From contig JBGTEJ010000055.1 of NCBI GenBank assembly GCA_041747855.1, positions 1-64,000 of the forward strand: 64,000 nt of DNA. The letters run 5' to 3'. How positions within the stretch are numbered: the first letter of the stretch is position 1; each line of letters begins with the position of its first letter. The notes beneath the pieces are model-generated. The model saw nothing but the letters and a program-made list of their open reading frames with translations, was not told where the DNA came from and did not search any database. A program made the translations under genes and the position numbers. Below are positions 33,719 through 43,594 of the stretch, in pieces. This DNA is from ZC4RG35 sp041747855. GTDB taxonomy: Bacteria > Actinomycetota > Acidimicrobiia > Spongiisociales > ZC4RG35.

Positions 33719-35260
33719 CTAGTCGGCGTCGTAGTCGGCGCCGACCGATTCCACTTCGGCGCTGGGCCTCAACGAGTTATCGATGATCACACCACGACCA
33801 GCGCAATGTTCACACTTGTGAGAGAACTGCTCGAGGAGGCCGGCAGACACGTTCTTCCTCGTCATCTCGACGAGGCCCAGCTCTGATACATCGAAGACCT
33901 GCGTCCTCGTCTTGTCCTTGGCAAGTGTCTCCTTGAGACGTCGGAGCACCTTCTGCTGGTTCTCCAATGACTCCATGTCGATGAAGTCGATGACGATTAT
34001 CCCGCCGATGTCGCGCAGCCGCAGTTGTCGACCGATCTCTTCAGCCGCCTCGAGGTTGTTGTGCAAGACGGTTTCTTCGAGGTTGCTCGAGCCGACGAAC
34101 TTGCCGGTGTTGACATCGATGACGGTCAACGCTTCGGTCCTGTCGATGACCAGATGTCCACCTGAAGGCAGGTAGACCTTTCGCTCCAATGCCTTCTTCA
34201 ATTGGTCGTCGACGTGATAACGATCGAACACCGGGATCTCGTCTTCGTAAAGAGAGACTTTCGAGACCAGGTCGGGGGCTGTCGACTGGAGATAAGAGAT
34301 GACGGTGTCGTGCGCCCGGCGATCGTCGATTAGCAACTTCCGGAAGTCGGCGGTGAAGTGCTCCCTGATCACCTTTATCAGCAGTTCAGGCTCCTCATGA
34401 ACCAGTCTCGGAGCACCTCCGTGACCGGCCTCGATCTGGATCTGTTCCCACACTTTGGAGAGCCGGGAGATATCGGTGGCGATTTCCTCGGCTGACGCGT
34501 ACTGGGCGGCAGTTCGAACGATCACGCCGAACCCCGGCGGCCGGACACTGTTGATCACCTCGCGGAGACGGGTCCTGTCATCGTCGGGAAGACGCCTACT
34601 GATCCCGATGCTGTCGGACTCGGGCACCAATACCAGGTAGCGGCCCGGAACCGACGGGATCCCGGTCAAACGGGCGCCCTTGGCGCCCATCGCGTCCTTG
34701 GTGACCTGGACCAGAACCTCGTCGCCCTCCTTCAGGATCTGCTCGATACGCTTCTGACCCTTCGCCGACCCAGCCTGTGCAGCCACGTCCGAGGCATAGA
34801 GGACACCGTTCTTGGACGCTCCGAAGTCGAGGAAGGCGGCCTCCATCCCCGGAAGGACATTGCGGACCAGGGCAAGGTAAATGTTCCCCGCAACCGACCC
34901 CGAATCCTCCCTGGCCACATAGTGTTCGACCAAAACGGGGCCCTCGAGGATGACGATCTGGGTCTGGTTCCTACTGACACTCACCAGCATCTGCTTGCGG
35001 GACGACTCGACGGGAACGATGATCTCGTCGTCGGACGGACGTCTGGCTTGGGTCCTCGAAGTGGAGACACCGTTGCGGGTCCGGGGCTTCTCCTGCTTGT
35101 GACGCTTGGGCTTTTCGGTCCTGGGTTGGGATGGAGTGGCCTGGACCCGGCGCACCTCCACCTTCTGTCCTCTTACGTTGACAGTCTTGGTTTCCTCGAC
35201 AGTCCCCTCTGATGAGGACTTGCGGACAATCTCGGGGCCCTTCTTGCGGAACAGAGCCAT
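33719..35260 (-). CDS. rne: Ribonuclease E/G
   Basis: 513 residues. After an about 80-residue basic disordered head come an S1 domain (NIYLALVRNVLPGMEAAFLDFG), a 5'-sensor/RNase H-like region (RGDLVIVRTAA-like GVIVRTAAQYAS), and the catalytic core with ALTVIDVNTGKFVG and GGIIVIDFIDM. The zinc link is KCEHCAGRG. It processes rRNA and mRNA. It is shorter than E. coli RNase E and lacks a long C-terminal scaffold, so naming it rng is equally fair. AGAGGAG precedes ATG 35260. Confidence 0.93.
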   Translation of the reverse strand: MALFRKKGPEIVRKSSSEGTVEETKTVNVRGQKVEVRRVQATPSQPRTEKPKRHKQEKPRTRNGVSTSRTQARRPSDDEIIVPVESSRKQMLVSVSRNQTQIVILEGPVLVEHYVAREDSGSVAGNIYLALVRNVLPGMEAAFLDFGASKNGVLYASDVAAQAGSAKGQKRIEQILKEGDEVLVQVTKDAMGAKGARLTGIPSVPGRYLVLVPESDSIGISRRLPDDDRTRLREVINSVRPPGFGVIVRTAAQYASAEEIATDISRLSKVWEQIQIEAGHGGAPRLVHEEPELLIKVIREHFTADFRKLLIDDRRAHDTVISYLQSTAPDLVSKVSLYEDEIPVFDRYHVDDQLKKALERKVYLPSGGHLVIDRTEALTVIDVNTGKFVGSSNLEETVLHNNLEAAEEIGRQLRLRDIGGIIVIDFIDMESLENQQKVLRRLKETLAKDKTRTQVFDVSELGLVEMTRKNVSAGLLEQFSHKCEHCAGRGVIIDNSLRPSAEVESVGADYDAD

Positions 35261-35508
35261 GTGGTTTCACTCCTCTGGATTTCACTTGTATGACCGCCCC
35301 TGGGCTCATTCCTGGTGGGCAAAGGGGCGACGAACTTCGACGTGGACGCACGGGAACCCGCCTGCTCCAGGCAGGTCGGGTCGAACCTCAAAACGGTCGT
35401 CTGAAACGACCGGAAATCATTGGCGAATAACACCCGATGACACTCCAGGAAAGGGAATGTGCGACGTCCGGTGGACAGGTGAAGGGTACCAGAGGAACCG
35501 GATTTGAC
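35261..35508. other. Intergenic stretch upstream of RNase E/G
   Basis: About 250 bases without a gene. It holds a small perfect hairpin at 35394-35412 (CGGTCGT/ACGACCG, 5-base loop). It is probably the RNase E/G 5' leader and tdk 3' region; RNase E leaders are often structured for autoregulation, but no known element is recognised. Confidence 0.5.
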
Positions 35509-36099
35509 CTACTCACTGTCCGGAACAAGACGCGGCTGCTCCGGTTCAGTCGGGTCGTAACACATGCGGCATCGGGCCTCATAGGCATCCTGAGCCCCAA
35601 GCACGACCAGTTGGTCCGAACGGACCATGCGCTGCGTGTAGAGGGCCGGGCCACCACACCGGTGGCACACAGCAAGCATCTTGGTCACATACTCGGCTCG
35701 GTCGCTGAGCGTCGGGATCGGTTCGAAGGGTCGTCGCAGATAGTCGGTGTCGAGCCCGGCGACGATGACCTGGATGCCAGTGGCGGCGAGATTGTCGACG
35801 ATATCAACGAGACCAGCGTCGAAGAATTGACCTTCGTCGATCCCAATGACCCGGGTGGAGTCCTTGATCTGTTTGAGCATGTGAGTCGAGCCTTCGACCG
35901 GAGTGGCCTCGATCTTCAATGCGGAGTGGGAGACGACCTCGGATTCTGCGTAGCGATCATCGATCTTGGGTTTGAAGACCTGGACGGGGATCCGGGCAAT
36001 CTTGGATCGGGTCACTCGACGTATGAGTTCCTCGCTCTTTCCCGAGAACATCGGGCCGCAGATCACCTCGACCCATCCGTCATGACTTGGTCTTCGCAT
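35509..36099 (-). CDS. tdk: Thymidine kinase (type II)
   Basis: 196 residues. P-loop ICGPMFSGKSEELIRRV, Mg-binding VIGIDEGQFFD, lasso substrate loop, and zinc-binding VCHRCGG and CRMCYDP. It phosphorylates thymidine for salvage. It follows rodA with a 30-base gap. Confidence 0.96.
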   Translation of the reverse strand: MRRPSHDGWVEVICGPMFSGKSEELIRRVTRSKIARIPVQVFKPKIDDRYAESEVVSHSALKIEATPVEGSTHMLKQIKDSTRVIGIDEGQFFDAGLVDIVDNLAATGIQVIVAGLDTDYLRRPFEPIPTLSDRAEYVTKMLAVCHRCGGPALYTQRMVRSDQLVVLGAQDAYEARCRMCYDPTEPEQPRLVPDSE

Positions 36100-36129
36100 C
36101 GGGTGCGAGCGTAGTAGCGGCTCGCGCAG

Positions 36130-37287
36130 CTAGATCAGCTGGTTCTCTGAAGGGACCGGCGTCCGCATCAGCCAGACCGAGTTTGCTATGCCCAGACCGA
36201 TCGCCATTGCCATGTAAAACGATCCACCCTGACTGAGGAACGGCAAGGGCAGACCGGTGATTGGCATGATCCCGATCGTCATCCCGACGTTCACGAATAC
36301 ATGGAACACGATCATCGCGGCGACTCCGACCGCGATCAGAGCACCGAAACGGTCTCTCGCATTGGTGGCGATGACCAGCAGGCGCCAGACGATGATGGCA
36401 AAGAGCGCAAGGACAACCAGTCCCCCGACCAATCCGAGCTGTTCTCCGACTGCCGTGAAGATGAAGTCTGTCCCCTGCTCGGGGACATACTCGAAATGGG
36501 TCAAGGTCCCATCGCGAAACATGCCCTTGCCGAAGATCTGCCCAGAACCGATCGCCCTCTTGGATTGGGAGAGCTGATAGCAGAGATCGAGAGGGTCGCT
36601 GTCCGGTTGGACCAAGCAACGGAGACGGTCCATCTGGTAGCTCGAGAGGAGGTTGAGCTCGAGCACCGCGACGATGGAGAGGACTCCCCCTCCGAAGAGG
36701 GCAGCCATCTGACGCCAGGAGCCCCCGGCAGCGAACAGGAGGGTGATCAGGATGAACCCGAACACCAGGGTGGTGCCGAGGTCAGGTTGGCGGTAGATCA
36801 GGATCCCGGGCACCGCTGTGATCAAGATGGCGATGCCGATCTTTCGCCAGGTCACCTTGCGTTGGAGAGGATCCTCGTCTCGGCTCGATGGAGCCAGAAG
36901 ACTGGCGAGGACGATGATCACTGCCACCTTGGCAAACTCGGCTGGTTGGAGATTGAAGAAGCCCAGGGGTATCCAACGGTTCACATCGTTCACCGGGTCG
37001 AAGAAAAAGACGGCGACGAGGAGAAGGAGGATCACACCCGAGAATATCGGGATCATGCTCCGGTACTCGCGGTAGTCGATGTTCGAGAAGATCATGAACA
37101 TGAGAAAGCCAGCGGCGACAAAGATCATCTGGCGCTCCATCGAGAAGGTCCCAGTGTTTCGAGTCGCGGAGAGAATCATGACCAACCCGATGGCCGACAG
37201 GGCGATCATCGTGAGTAGGAGGATCCAGTCGGAACGGTTGCCCCGTCTAACTACAGCGACCTCACGGACACGGCTGAGAACGGTCAT
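36130..37287 (-). CDS. rodA: RodA glycosyltransferase (SEDS family)
   Basis: 385 residues and about 10 membrane helices. SEDS signatures include FNLQPAEFAKVAVI, IYRQPDLGTTLVFG, GKGMFRDGTLTHFEYVPEQGTDFIF and GLPLPFLSQGGS. It polymerises peptidoglycan for side-wall growth together with PBP2. Its ATG overlaps the mrdA stop by one base (TGATG). Confidence 0.96.
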   Translation of the reverse strand: MTVLSRVREVAVVRRGNRSDWILLLTMIALSAIGLVMILSATRNTGTFSMERQMIFVAAGFLMFMIFSNIDYREYRSMIPIFSGVILLLLVAVFFFDPVNDVNRWIPLGFFNLQPAEFAKVAVIIVLASLLAPSSRDEDPLQRKVTWRKIGIAILITAVPGILIYRQPDLGTTLVFGFILITLLFAAGGSWRQMAALFGGGVLSIVAVLELNLLSSYQMDRLRCLVQPDSDPLDLCYQLSQSKRAIGSGQIFGKGMFRDGTLTHFEYVPEQGTDFIFTAVGEQLGLVGGLVVLALFAIIVWRLLVIATNARDRFGALIAVGVAAMIVFHVFVNVGMTIGIMPITGLPLPFLSQGGSFYMAMAIGLGIANSVWLMRTPVPSENQLI

Positions 37288-39254
37288 CAGTCGGTGTCGT
37301 CCCCGGCGACGATGGGTGTGATCGGGTTGCCCATCAAGAATTGGAGAACCTGGCGTCCGACTGGGGCGGCAATACGACCTCCGGAACCACCTTCGTCGAT
37401 CAACACCACAACCACGTACCTTGGGTTGTCGATCGGGGCCACTCCAACAAACCAGGCATGATTGTCCCGGGTCGCGGTCGACTCGCCGGTCCCGGTTTTG
37501 CCACCCACCTGGTTGAGTCCTTCACCAAAGCTGGCAAATGCACCACGCGCGGTTCCTGTGGCGACGACGCGGCCCAGGTCGGTGAGAAGGTTTCGGCGCG
37601 TCTCTTCGCTGATGTCGAGGGTTCGAACCAGGTCACCCACGACACGGGTCCTCTCCCCGTTCGGGCCGACTATCTCCTTAACTACCCGGGGCTCGTAGAC
37701 CCGACCGCCGTTGATGAGAGCGGCGTAGGAAACCGCAACCTGAAGGGGGGTGGCGGTGAAGGCGCCCTGGCCAATGGCGAAGTCCATGAGGTCGCCGCCC
37801 TGCCAGGGGCTGGCAAAGGTGAGCCGGCCCGGGTCGAGCCGTGGGGGCCGGTCCGGATTGGCGAGCTGAAACTCTTTCCACTCCTCGAACAGTTCCCTCG
37901 TCGGGACAATCCCGGCCGCCTCACTCACCAGATCGATGCCGGTGTGCGATCCGTAGCCAAGCTGTTTGGCCCAGTCCTGGATGACTGTCTCGTCCGGATG
38001 TCCCGCAGGGAAGGCCCGGTAGGTTCCCAGGCCGGCGGACCAGAAGTACATGTTGCAAGAGTTCACCAGGGCCTGGTGGATACTGAACCAACCCAGGTTT
38101 CTCGGGTAGTACCAGTCGAATTTGATCTGCGCCGAGCCGTCAGCGAGGGTCGGCAGCTCCAGCGAACCGGAACAATGCACCTGCCTGGTTGTCGGGTCGA
38201 TCCCTTCGGTGTCTTCAGGAAACGGGAGGTTCTCCTCCTCGATGACGGTGTACGTGATTGCCTTGAACGTGGACGCCGGTGGATATAGACCGTTGATCGC
38301 GAGATTGTTGAATGCTCGTGCCTCGTTGAGGGCCGAGAACGTCTCCGAGTCGAGTCCGGCGACGAACAGTTGCGGGTTGAAATCGGGGAGGGAAACGGAA
38401 GCCAGGACCTCGAAGTTCTGGGCGTCGAGGACCACTACAGCGCCACGCTGAGTCACGTTGAAGACTTCCTGCCCGGCGGCCCGGTCCTTGTCCTTCTCCT
38501 GGTTGGACAGGGCTATTCCGTCGGTCAGCGCTTGTCGGACAAGTTCTTGCAACTCCAGATCGAGAGTGAGGGTCACAGAACTCCCCTGGAGTGCACTGAT
38601 CGACGGTCGACTGTCGATGATCTCCCCGCGTCGGGCCCGGTACTCGAAGTAGCCCGGGGTGCCACGTAGATACTGTTCGTAGGCCTTCTCCACTCCGAGC
38701 TTCCCGATTCGAATGGTCGGGTCGATCGCTTCGTCCTGCTCCATATCGGTTGCATCAGGCAAGCCCAGGTGCCCCATGACATGGGCAAGGGTCGGGCCCG
38801 ATAGGTAGATACGTTCAGGAACTCTCACGACCTCCACACCTGGTAGGAACGCGAGGCTCTCATTGACCCGCTGGGCGATCTCGACAGACACAGTGGTCAC
38901 CTGGAACCGACCGTTGATACCCGCTGCTTCGTAGGAGGTCTCGAGTTCGGCCCGGTCCAAGGCCAGGAGCGCCGAGAGCCTGTCCAACATGGGAATCTTC
39001 CAGTCTGGCTGAACGAAAGTCCGGTCGATCCACACGGCTGGCACCACCCTGGTGGTGGCCAAGATGACACCGTTGCGGTCGTAAATATCGCCTCGTGGCG
39101 CTTGGACAGACTTGCGGATCCATGTCTGTTCGACGGCTGCCTGAGCTATGGCGGGGCCCTCGGCAACCTGGACGAACCACAGCCGCAGCCCGATGAGAGA
39201 GAACATGGATATGAACACCAGCCCGATGACGCTGAGACGGACGGCAAATCTCAT
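37287..39254 (-). CDS. mrdA: Penicillin-binding protein 2 (elongation transpeptidase)
   Basis: 655 residues. One N-terminal membrane anchor (about 5-28), a dimerisation domain, then the transpeptidase: S328-T-F-K331, S399-C-N401 and K586-T-G588. It cross-links peptidoglycan with RodA. ATG 39254 overlaps the mreD stop (ATGA). The frame is open a further 88 codons upstream, but this overlaps mreD and has no family similarity. Confidence 0.96.
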   Translation of the reverse strand: MRFAVRLSVIGLVFISMFSLIGLRLWFVQVAEGPAIAQAAVEQTWIRKSVQAPRGDIYDRNGVILATTRVVPAVWIDRTFVQPDWKIPMLDRLSALLALDRAELETSYEAAGINGRFQVTTVSVEIAQRVNESLAFLPGVEVVRVPERIYLSGPTLAHVMGHLGLPDATDMEQDEAIDPTIRIGKLGVEKAYEQYLRGTPGYFEYRARRGEIIDSRPSISALQGSSVTLTLDLELQELVRQALTDGIALSNQEKDKDRAAGQEVFNVTQRGAVVVLDAQNFEVLASVSLPDFNPQLFVAGLDSETFSALNEARAFNNLAINGLYPPASTFKAITYTVIEEENLPFPEDTEGIDPTTRQVHCSGSLELPTLADGSAQIKFDWYYPRNLGWFSIHQALVNSCNMYFWSAGLGTYRAFPAGHPDETVIQDWAKQLGYGSHTGIDLVSEAAGIVPTRELFEEWKEFQLANPDRPPRLDPGRLTFASPWQGGDLMDFAIGQGAFTATPLQVAVSYAALINGGRVYEPRVVKEIVGPNGERTRVVGDLVRTLDISEETRRNLLTDLGRVVATGTARGAFASFGEGLNQVGGKTGTGESTATRDNHAWFVGVAPIDNPRYVVVVLIDEGGSGGRIAAPVGRQVLQFLMGNPITPIVAGDDTD

Positions 39255-39754
39255 GTGTACCCGAAGATCCCTGAGTCTCGGTCGACCACCCTGACCACGA
39301 GACCGGAGAGGAGTGCGGCCAGGATCATGTTGGCCAGCGGGACCACAATCAACCTCTGCCCAATCTCCGGGCCCACCAGGTTTGTCTGACCAAACAACGT
39401 TCCGATCACCACAAGCAGCACCAGACCGATGAAAGTGAGCAGACCCGCCCAGATCGTGGTGGCAAACCGCCCGATCTCGGCCTGGGAACGGGTTCGCACC
39501 GCGATGTAGGCGACACAAGCGAAGACCAGGGCACGCAGACCGATCAGCGAGGAGCCCAGAAGATCGACGATCAACCCTGATCCGAAGGCAACCACCAAAA
39601 CCAACTCACCCCGGGTGCGAGTCAGGGCCAGCAGGATGACCACCAGCAGGGTTAGATCAGGCACTACCACACGCAAGCGCCCGAATAGCGTGGTCTGGAC
39701 AACTATGGCCATGACGACGAGCGTTGCGACCACGAGGCCCCTCGGGACTCTCAT
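39251..39754 (-). CDS. mreD: Rod-shape-determining protein MreD
   Basis: 167 residues with five or six hydrophobic helices (LVVATLVVMAIVVQTTLF, LTLLVVILLAL). Weakly conserved family, assigned by size, topology and position between mreC and mrdA, overlapping each by four bases. It scaffolds the elongasome in the membrane. Confidence 0.9.
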   Translation of the reverse strand: MRVPRGLVVATLVVMAIVVQTTLFGRLRVVVPDLTLLVVILLALTRTRGELVLVVAFGSGLIVDLLGSSLIGLRALVFACVAYIAVRTRSQAEIGRFATTIWAGLLTFIGLVLLVVIGTLFGQTNLVGPEIGQRLIVVPLANMILAALLSGLVVRVVDRDSGIFGYT

Positions 39755-40680
39755 CCACCCCCTCCTGTCGTCGAGGTGTCCCCGGGAAGTGTCGTCGAGC
39801 CATCCTCGGGCACCGTGGTGGTAGTCGTCGTTGGCTCGGCTCCGGCAGTGACCGGATCCGGTGGCCAAGCCAGCACCACCACGAGTCTGAGGATCTCCGG
39901 ATTGACAAAAGGTCTGACCAGCAACGTGAGCCCGTCGAGTGTCGGCACTCCATCATCCACGACTTCACCCACGGGCCAGCCGGACGGGAAACGGAGAGAC
40001 CCGGCGGAGGTCAGAACACGGTCCCCTGCCAGTACCGGCTCCCGGGCACTGAATGAGTCGAACCGCATGAGAATCGAACCGGTCTGGGCGACCAATGAAC
40101 CTTCTTGCTCCCCCACGATCACAGTAAGCCCTTGTCGGTTGGCGGTGATCGGCACCACCGTGGCGGTCCACCGGGTAACCGACCTGATGGTCCCGACCAC
40201 GTTGCCGTAGGGGTCGACAACAGGTTGGTTCATAGCGATCCCGTGGGCAGTCCCCTTGTCGATGATCAACGCTCCATCGATTGCGTCAGGGCGACCGATG
40301 ACGTTGGCCACCGTCCTGCCAAGGTCGCTTCCTGCAGCTCGCAGATCGAAGATCTTCTCGAATAGCTCCACACGGACCGCCAGGTCTCTCATGGCGTTCA
40401 ACTCAGCACGCGCCTCCAGAAGTTCCTGGCGGAGAGCCTCGTTCTCCTGACGCATGTTGGCGACGTTGGCGAGGGAGTTGATCAGGTCGACAACGGGCGT
40501 AACGACGAACGCTGCCGTTTTCTGAAGTGGCGCTGCCAGGGTCTGAGTCCCTGTCCTCAGGACGGCGACAAGACCGGTCCCCTGGCTACGTACGTCGTAG
40601 GTCATCATGAGGATACCGACGACCATCAAAGTCACCAGTGTGGCGAGGGTGCGACGGCCGGGGGGCTCTCGGTTCAGCAT
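39751..40680 (-). CDS. mreC: Rod-shape-determining protein MreC
   Basis: 309 residues. One N-terminal membrane segment (about 12-28), a coiled coil (about 75-110, ENEALRQELLEARAEL), then the beta domain with VIGRPDAIDGALIIDKGTAHGI and ending VVLAWPPDP. The tail is Thr-rich (TTTTTTVPEDGSTTLPGD), probably a disordered extracellular extension. It links MreB to PBP2. Confidence 0.95.
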   Translation of the reverse strand: MLNREPPGRRTLATLVTLMVVGILMMTYDVRSQGTGLVAVLRTGTQTLAAPLQKTAAFVVTPVVDLINSLANVANMRQENEALRQELLEARAELNAMRDLAVRVELFEKIFDLRAAGSDLGRTVANVIGRPDAIDGALIIDKGTAHGIAMNQPVVDPYGNVVGTIRSVTRWTATVVPITANRQGLTVIVGEQEGSLVAQTGSILMRFDSFSAREPVLAGDRVLTSAGSLRFPSGWPVGEVVDDGVPTLDGLTLLVRPFVNPEILRLVVVLAWPPDPVTAGAEPTTTTTTVPEDGSTTLPGDTSTTGGGG

Positions 40681-40702
40681 TGGCCGAGACGGATGACGGG
40701 GC

Positions 40703-41734
40703 TCACGGCCGGGCCGACGACACCAGCACCTGGTGCAAGGTGTCGAATTCCTCCAGGCATTTCCCCGAGCCGAGCACCACCGAGTGCAGCGGGTTGGCTG
40801 CGGTCACGATGGGCATCCCCGTCTCGTGGGCCAGACGTAAATCCAGCCCGATCAATAGTGCCCCTCCACCGGTCAGCACAATCCCACGCTCGACGATGTC
40901 AGCAGCCAGCTCGGGTGGTGTCTTGTCAAGTGTGTACTTGACGGCATCAACAACCGCCTGGGTGGGCTCCTCCAGTGCTTCTCTTACCTCCGAACTGGAG
41001 ATCTGGATCGTCTTGGGCAGACCACTCACCAGGTCGCGCCCCCTCACTTCAGCAAACGGCTCGTCGGCATATGGCCAGGCCGAACCTATCTTCATCTTGA
41101 TCTGCTCGGCGGTACGTTCTCCCACGAGAACGTTGTGCTCCTTCTTGATCCAGGCGATCAATGCGGTGTCGAGTTCATCACCTGCGATCTTGATCGAGCG
41201 AGACTCCACGATCCCACCAAGAGAGATAACGGCTACTTCGGTCGTGCCACCCCCGATGTCGACGACCATAGACCCTGACGGCTCTGCGATCGGCAAACCA
41301 CACCCGATGGCCGCTGCCATTGGTTCCTCGATGGTGTAGGCACGTCTGGCACCGGCGTGGTAGGCGGCCTCCTCGACCGCACGACGTTCCACCGGGGTGA
41401 TCCCTGAGGGCACACAGACCACGATCCTGGGTCTTGCCCACTTCCTCCGGTGAACCTTCTGAATGAAGTATCGGAGCATCTTCTCAGTCACATCGAAGTC
41501 GGCGATCACGCCGTCGCGAAGGGGGCGGATGGCGGTGATGTACTCAGGGGTCCGCCCGATCATCCGTTTGGCCTCGGTTCCGACGGCAAGCGCCTTACCT
41601 GTCCGCTGATTGATCGCGACAACCGAAGGCTCATTGAGGACGATGCCACGACCCCGGACATAGACCAGTGTGTTGGCCGTGCCAAGGTCGATGGCCATGT
41701 CCTGGCCGGCGAAAGACAATAGGGTTTCAGCCAT
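40703..41734 (-). CDS. mreB: Rod-shape-determining actin homologue MreB
   Basis: 343 residues. DLGTANTLVYVRGRGIVLNEPSV, then VPSGITPVERRAV, MVVDIGGGTTEVAV and LTGGGALLIGLD are the actin-fold phosphate and adenosine motifs. It directs lateral wall synthesis, so the cell is probably a rod or once was. It is first of mreB-mreC-mreD-mrdA-rodA-tdk. Confidence 0.97.
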   Translation of the reverse strand: MAETLLSFAGQDMAIDLGTANTLVYVRGRGIVLNEPSVVAINQRTGKALAVGTEAKRMIGRTPEYITAIRPLRDGVIADFDVTEKMLRYFIQKVHRRKWARPRIVVCVPSGITPVERRAVEEAAYHAGARRAYTIEEPMAAAIGCGLPIAEPSGSMVVDIGGGTTEVAVISLGGIVESRSIKIAGDELDTALIAWIKKEHNVLVGERTAEQIKMKIGSAWPYADEPFAEVRGRDLVSGLPKTIQISSSEVREALEEPTQAVVDAVKYTLDKTPPELAADIVERGIVLTGGGALLIGLDLRLAHETGMPIVTAANPLHSVVLGSGKCLEEFDTLHQVLVSSARP

Positions 41735-41803
41735 ATGCAGGTGACTCCCTGAGAGACCTGCCGATTCTAGGTGCCGACCGTGAGTTGTGCCATAGGCGCC
41801 CCC

Positions 41804-42208
41804 CTAACCGAAGAAGATCCCCAGTTCGCGGACTGCGCTCTCTGGCCCATCCGAACCGTGAACCAGGTTCGTGGTCACCACCAGCCCGAAGTCGGCGCGG
41901 ATTGTCCCCGGAGCAGCCTGGTTGGGGTCGGTGGCACCCATCAGACTTCTGGCCACGGAGATCGCTGACTCGCCAGACCACTCCATGGCCACCACCGGTC
42001 CCGACGTGATGAATTCGAGAAGCTCGGGAAAGAAGGGCTTCTCGACGTGCTCGGCGTAGTGATGTCTCGCCAGAGCTTCGTCGAACGTCAGCATCCTGAT
42101 CCGCTGAAGCTCCAGACCCTTGCGCTCGAACCTGCCGATGATTTCACCAACCAAACCACGGGCCACACCGTCCGGCTTGATCATCACGAATGTGCTTTCG
42201 ATTGCCAT
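41804..42208 (-). CDS. ndk: Nucleoside diphosphate kinase
   Basis: 134 residues. TFVMIKPDGVARGLVGEII opens the protein, and the catalytic His is in TTNLVHGSDGPESA. It equalises NTP pools. It sits between folC and mreB, as in many actinobacteria. Confidence 0.97.
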   Translation of the reverse strand: MAIESTFVMIKPDGVARGLVGEIIGRFERKGLELQRIRMLTFDEALARHHYAEHVEKPFFPELLEFITSGPVVAMEWSGESAISVARSLMGATDPNQAAPGTIRADFGLVVTTNLVHGSDGPESAVRELGIFFG

Positions 42209-42247
42209 ATCGACTTACGGTATCCAACCTGAGGGCGGAGGCGAAGC

Positions 42248-43534
42248 TCAGTCCTTCAAAAGGCCCCTGGCTTCACCCACGAGATAAAGCGAACCGGCGA
42301 CGAGGGTTGAGCCACCAGGCCCCGCCTGTGCCCTAGCCAAATCCAACGCATCTCGAGTCGACCGCGCCGCCACGACGGGCACATCTAGCCGCCCGGAAAT
42401 CCGCTCTGCGAGCTCATCGGCCGGAACGGAGCGCTCCGAGCCAACCGAGGTGGTGACGACACCGCTGATCAGTGGGGCCAACCGGTCGATCATGCCGTCG
42501 ATGTCCTTATCGGCCATGACCGCGATGACCAACTGCCACTTGGTGGTGGGGAACTCTTCGGCAAGGGCATCGACGAGGACAGTTACCCCGTCCGCATTGT
42601 GTGCCCCGTCAACGATGAGAAGGGGACGGGTGCCTATCCGTTCCATCCGTCCGGGAAGGGTGACGATCGATACTGCGTGGCGCACCGCCTCCTCGTCGAG
42701 CGGCTCTCCGAGAAGCGCCTCGGCTGCTGCGATGGCGAGGGCTAGGTTGGTCAACTGATGACGCCCATGAATGGGCAGGAAGAGGTCCTCGTAGCTGGCC
42801 TCAGCCCCTCGAATAGTCGTCAGCCATCCGCCGATACCCACTTCGGCTTCCTCGACTCCAAAGTCGGGACCAAAACGCCGATGGTGGATCCCAAGTTCGC
42901 GGGCCTTGGCGGATACCACCTCAAGGGCAGGTACCGGCATCGGTCCGCTGATCAGCACCGACCCGGGGTTGGCGATGGCGACCTTCTCCGCTGCGATCGA
43001 AGCCAGATCGGGTCCAAGGAACGCGGTGTGGTCGAGGCCTATGGAAGTGACCACACACACCTCAGCGTCGACAACGTTGGTCGCATCGAGGCGCCCTCCA
43101 AGGCCCACCTCGACCACTGCAGCCTCAACCGCCTGATCGGCAAAGAAGGCAAAGGCGGCGGCCGCGGTGAGTTCGAAATACGTGTTGGGAACCCCTCCCC
43201 GGGCCTCCCGTAGGTCGGCAAAGGCAGCGACATCTGCCACCGCTCGTGCGAATTCGGCTCTCGTCGCATCACGACCGTGTATTGCCAGTCTCTCTTCCAC
43301 ATACTGGAGGTGGGGCGAAGTATGTGTACCTGTAGTCAGGCCGTGGGCGGTCAGCAGGAACGAGGTGAGCCGTGCTGTTGATGTCTTGCCGTTGGTGCCG
43401 GCCACATGGATGATGGAGTACCCCTGCTCCGGGTGGCCCATGAACTCAATCAACTCCCGCATACGCTCCAGACCGGGTTTTCCGCCGAGGCCGATGTGGG
43501 CGTCTAGGTAGGCAACGGCTTGGGTGTAGTCCAT
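42248..43534 (-). CDS. folC: Folylpolyglutamate/dihydrofolate synthase
   Basis: 428 residues. IIHVAGTNGKTSTARL is the Mur-ligase P-loop, then TSPHLQYVEERL, the GLGGRLDATN omega loop and IVDGAHNADG. It adds glutamate to folates. ATG 43534 gives the expected N-terminus, but the six bases before it follow directly on a hairpin and contain no ribosome site, so initiation is unusual (leaderless or hairpin-linked). Confidence 0.95.
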   Translation of the reverse strand: MDYTQAVAYLDAHIGLGGKPGLERMRELIEFMGHPEQGYSIIHVAGTNGKTSTARLTSFLLTAHGLTTGTHTSPHLQYVEERLAIHGRDATRAEFARAVADVAAFADLREARGGVPNTYFELTAAAAFAFFADQAVEAAVVEVGLGGRLDATNVVDAEVCVVTSIGLDHTAFLGPDLASIAAEKVAIANPGSVLISGPMPVPALEVVSAKARELGIHHRRFGPDFGVEEAEVGIGGWLTTIRGAEASYEDLFLPIHGRHQLTNLALAIAAAEALLGEPLDEEAVRHAVSIVTLPGRMERIGTRPLLIVDGAHNADGVTVLVDALAEEFPTTKWQLVIAVMADKDIDGMIDRLAPLISGVVTTSVGSERSVPADELAERISGRLDVPVVAARSTRDALDLARAQAGPGGSTLVAGSLYLVGEARGLLKD

Positions 43535-43539
43535 GAGAA

Positions 43540-43565
43540 AGCCCCGGGAGATTACTCCCGGGGCT
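43540..43565 (-). terminator. Hairpin between LPxTG gene and folC
   Basis: AGCCCCGGGA pairs perfectly with TCCCGGGGCT around a 6-base loop. On the minus strand it is followed by TTTCTC and, at once, the folC ATG. It looks like an intrinsic terminator for the LPxTG gene, and it also covers the place where a folC ribosome site should be. Confidence 0.7.
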
Positions 43566-43594
43566 CCTCTAGCTCTGTTTTCAGGGCTTGCGGT

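Noticed and set aside
36301..38288. Two plus-strand proteins of about 300 residues opposite rodA and mrdA
   Set aside because: Highly charged, low-complexity mirror frames of well-identified wall genes.
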